A stretch of DNA of 8,807 nucleotides from Enteractinococcus sp. (GTDB lineage: Bacteria; Actinomycetota; Actinomycetes; Actinomycetales; Micrococcaceae), in contig JAJUIX010000037.1 of assembly GCA_029267455.1 (NCBI GenBank), positions 1-8,807 on the forward strand. The letters are read 5' to 3'. Position numbers and translations under genes: made by a program. Positions 8,101 to 8,807 of the stretch are shown piece by piece (position 1 is the stretch's first letter; each line of letters starts with the position of its first letter). A model generated the notes under the pieces. The model searched no databases. It saw only the letters and a list, made by a program, of their open reading frames with translations, and had not been told where the DNA came from.

Positions 8101-8445
8101 GAGTTCAACACCGTATTTTTCTAGCACGCCGGCCTTATCCAATTGGATGGCTGTGTTCAGCGCGGTCTGACCACCCAGGGTGGGCAAGATGGCATCGGGG
8201 CGCTCGGCGATAATAATTTTTTCGACGACTTCAGCGGTAATGGGTTCCACATAGGTGGCATCGGCCATCTCGGGGTCCGTCATGATGGTGGCCGGATTCG
8301 AGTTCACCAGAACAACCCGGATGCCTTCGTCTTTGAGCACCCGGATGGCTTGTGTTCCGGAGTAGTCGAATTCAGCGGCCTGGCCGATAACGATTGGTCC
8401 GGAGCCGATGACTAATACGGAGTGGAGATCTGTGCGTTTTGGCAT
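5134..8445 (-). CDS. carB: Carbamoyl phosphate synthetase large subunit
   Basis: Builds carbamoyl phosphate from bicarbonate, two ATP and ammonia (normally tunnelled from CarA), for pyrimidine and arginine synthesis. The 1103-residue protein is full length and shows the duplicated architecture. The first half has a pre-ATP-grasp start ([21 protein letters not shown], 10-30) and an ATP-grasp domain at about 128-390, with Arg129, [12 protein letters not shown] (169-180), [12 protein letters not shown] (241-252) and [19 protein letters not shown] (298-316). The oligomerisation region spans about 400-550. The second half repeats the plan with [20 protein letters not shown] (561-580), [12 protein letters not shown] (714-725), [13 protein letters not shown] (787-799) and [10 protein letters not shown] (841-850). 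The C-terminal allosteric MGS-like domain (about 957-1080) keeps STGGTA (989-994) and NTPSG plus GDGYEIR (1035-1050). One oddity is AEHR at 672-675, where the family has AEDR. The ATG at 8445 has AAGGA 11 bases upstream, and carA ends 20 bp before it. Confidence 0.98.
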   Translation of the reverse strand: MPKRTDLHSVLVIGSGPIVIGQAAEFDYSGTQAIRVLKDEGIRVVLVNSNPATIMTDPEMADATYVEPITAEVVEKIIIAERPDAILPTLGGQTALNTAIQLDKAGVLEKYGVELIGANIAAIELGEDRDAFKGVVERCGAESARSVIVHSMDEALEAAKELGYPMVVRPSFTMGGLGSGMAYNETDLHRIAGAGIQYSPTSEVLLEESILGWKEYEFEMMRDSADNVIALCSIENFDPVGVHTGDAITVAPAMTLTDREFQKMRDISIKIIREVGVATGGCNIQFAVNPEDGRIVVIEMNPRVSRSSALASKATGYPIAKIATKLSLGYTLDEVTNDITGTTTAAFEPALDYVVVKVPRFAFEKFPAADATLTTTMKAVGEVMSFGRNFAEALQKALRSLEQTEAAELDFTMPDESEVADLLESAKTATTARLGQVQRALLGGATVEQVFENTKIDPWFIDQLVLINEVATEIREAEELTRDVLEYAKRHGFSDKQIGQLRHMEEAVVRGVRHALGVRPVYKSVDTAAGEHIAQAPYHYSSYDGQETEISAHTRPTVIILGSGPNRIGQGVEFDYSCVHATMAMQQAGYDTVLVNCNPETVSTDSDMSDRLYFEPLTLEDVLEIIHAEEQTGPVEGVFVQLGGQTPLKLAQDLADAGVTILGTSPEAIDLAEHRGLFSQVLQQAGLTAPKNGTAVSFEDAKTVADEIGYPVLVRPSYVLGGRGMEIVYDEEHLASYIEHSTAEITPEHPVLVDRFLDDAIEVDVDALYDGHELFMGGIMEHIEEAGIHSGDSACVLPPTTLAPNVLARVREATEAIAKGVGVRGLINIQFALAADILYVIEANPRASRTVPFVSKATGVALAKAAAKIGVGSTIAQLRETGDLPATHDGWSLPLGAPIAVKEAVLPFTRFRTPEGRVVDSLLGPEMRSTGEVMGIDRYFDTAYAKSQDAVGGRLPTSGRVFISVANRDKRGIVAHAKRLTDMGFELVSTGGTADVLARNGITTEVVDKITSDADSPGETILDQLEDGRVDLVVNTPSGSRARGDGYEIRAAANSLGVPLVTTLAAFGTALQAIQAQREYSWDVTSLQEHDRRLAEVIKNQQR

Positions 8446-8465
8446 GGTCTAGAAGTTCCTTAGTC

Positions 8466-8807
8466 TTATTTTCCGGTGGCCATCAGGGTTGCGAATTCAT
8501 CGTAAACCGGGTGGGGTTCATCTGCGGTGAGCGCAGAATTCTCGGGATAGTACTGCACCGTGATCACCGGCAGATCAACAGCACGAAGTGCTTCAACAGA
8601 CTGATCATTGAGACTGTACTGGCTCACGGTCACCTCGCCGAAGGCGGGGTTGGGTGCCGGATGCGTTCCCAGTGGCGTCTCAACGGCGTACTGGTGATTT
8701 TGGTTGGTAATCAAGCTTCGCCCAGAAGCCACGTCATAAACGGGCTGATTCGGTCCGCGTTGGGCCTGAGGTAATAGAACGTTGTGATATCCAAGGGCCG
8801 CAGCGAT
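8466..8807 (-). CDS. carA: Carbamoyl phosphate synthetase small subunit, C-terminal fragment with altered glutaminase site (runs off the window)
   Basis: The last 113 residues of a class I glutamine amidotransferase domain, which normally splits glutamine and passes ammonia to CarB. Family anchors are ALGY (residues 4-7 of the fragment), RGPNQPVYD (17-25), SGRSLITNQNH (28-38), SLND (65-68) and VQYYPE (84-89). They are followed by a C-terminal DEF helix, directly upstream of carB. Several residues expected to be invariant are changed. The catalytic His of HPE is Tyr87 (TAT, 8549-8547). QNHGF reads QNHQY, changing the Gly and Phe that line the glutamine pocket. The GHRG segment reads AQRG. SHVSLNDG reads SQYSLNDQ. 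The usual GPHD tail is replaced by SALTADEPH. The Glu of the triad is kept. The nucleophilic Cys should lie about six codons outside the window. The frame is open to the edge with no stop, so this looks like a maintained, altered protein rather than obvious decay. Confidence 0.88.
   Translation of the reverse strand: MAAALGYHNVLLPQAQRGPNQPVYDVASGRSLITNQNHQYAVETPLGTHPAPNPAFGEVTVSQYSLNDQSVEALRAVDLPVITVQYYPENSALTADEPHPVYDEFATLMATGK

Noticed and set aside
7502..8170. A 222-codon plus-strand reading frame opposite carB
   Set aside because: It lies wholly antisense to a conserved, full-length carB, its product is Ser/Pro/Met-rich with no recognisable motif, and it has the look of a codon-bias shadow.

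Overview
The window is a compact stretch of core metabolism and housekeeping genes from a bacterium that is very likely an actinobacterium. Gene order on the minus strand, read right to left, is carA (3' end only), carB, pyrF, mihF, gmk, rpoZ, coaBC, metK, priA (5' end only). mihF between pyrF and gmk, followed by rpoZ-coaBC-metK-priA, is the classic actinobacterial arrangement. The CoaBC, omega and PyrF proteins are also actinobacterial in style. Base composition looks only moderately GC-rich, which would suit a lower-GC Micrococcales lineage, but I cannot fix the genus from this sequence.

Region by region: 8807-4285 is the end of the pyrimidine biosynthesis cluster. CarA and CarB form carbamoyl phosphate synthetase, and PyrF makes UMP from OMP. 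The genes are tightly spaced (20 bp and 6 bp). The next gap (4178-4284, 107 bp) holds a possible promoter and leader hairpin for mihF (4177-3863), a small nucleoid/integration host factor. A 106-bp gap with a very strong hairpin (3816-3868) separates mihF from gmk. Then come gmk (GMP to GDP), rpoZ (RNA polymerase omega), coaBC (4'-phosphopantetheine synthesis), metK (S-adenosylmethionine) and the first 40 codons of priA (replication restart helicase). All genes lie on the minus strand. No gap reaches 300 bp, and I see no mobile element, CRISPR array, tRNA or rRNA.

Most of the window is ordinary. The observation most worth following is in CarA. The visible C-terminal part of its glutaminase domain has lost the catalytic His of the Cys-His-Glu triad (the usual HPE motif reads YPE). 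It has also lost several neighbouring conserved residues: the Gly and Phe after QNH, the His of the GHRG segment, and the GPHD tail. The frame is intact and CarB is almost entirely canonical. This suggests a carbamoyl phosphate synthetase that may no longer draw ammonia from glutamine through this subunit. Secondary points are the 21-bp hairpin that takes in the mihF stop codon, a structured mihF leader, two tiny overlapping reading frames leading into the metK start, and one conserved Asp changed to His in the second ATP-grasp half of CarB.
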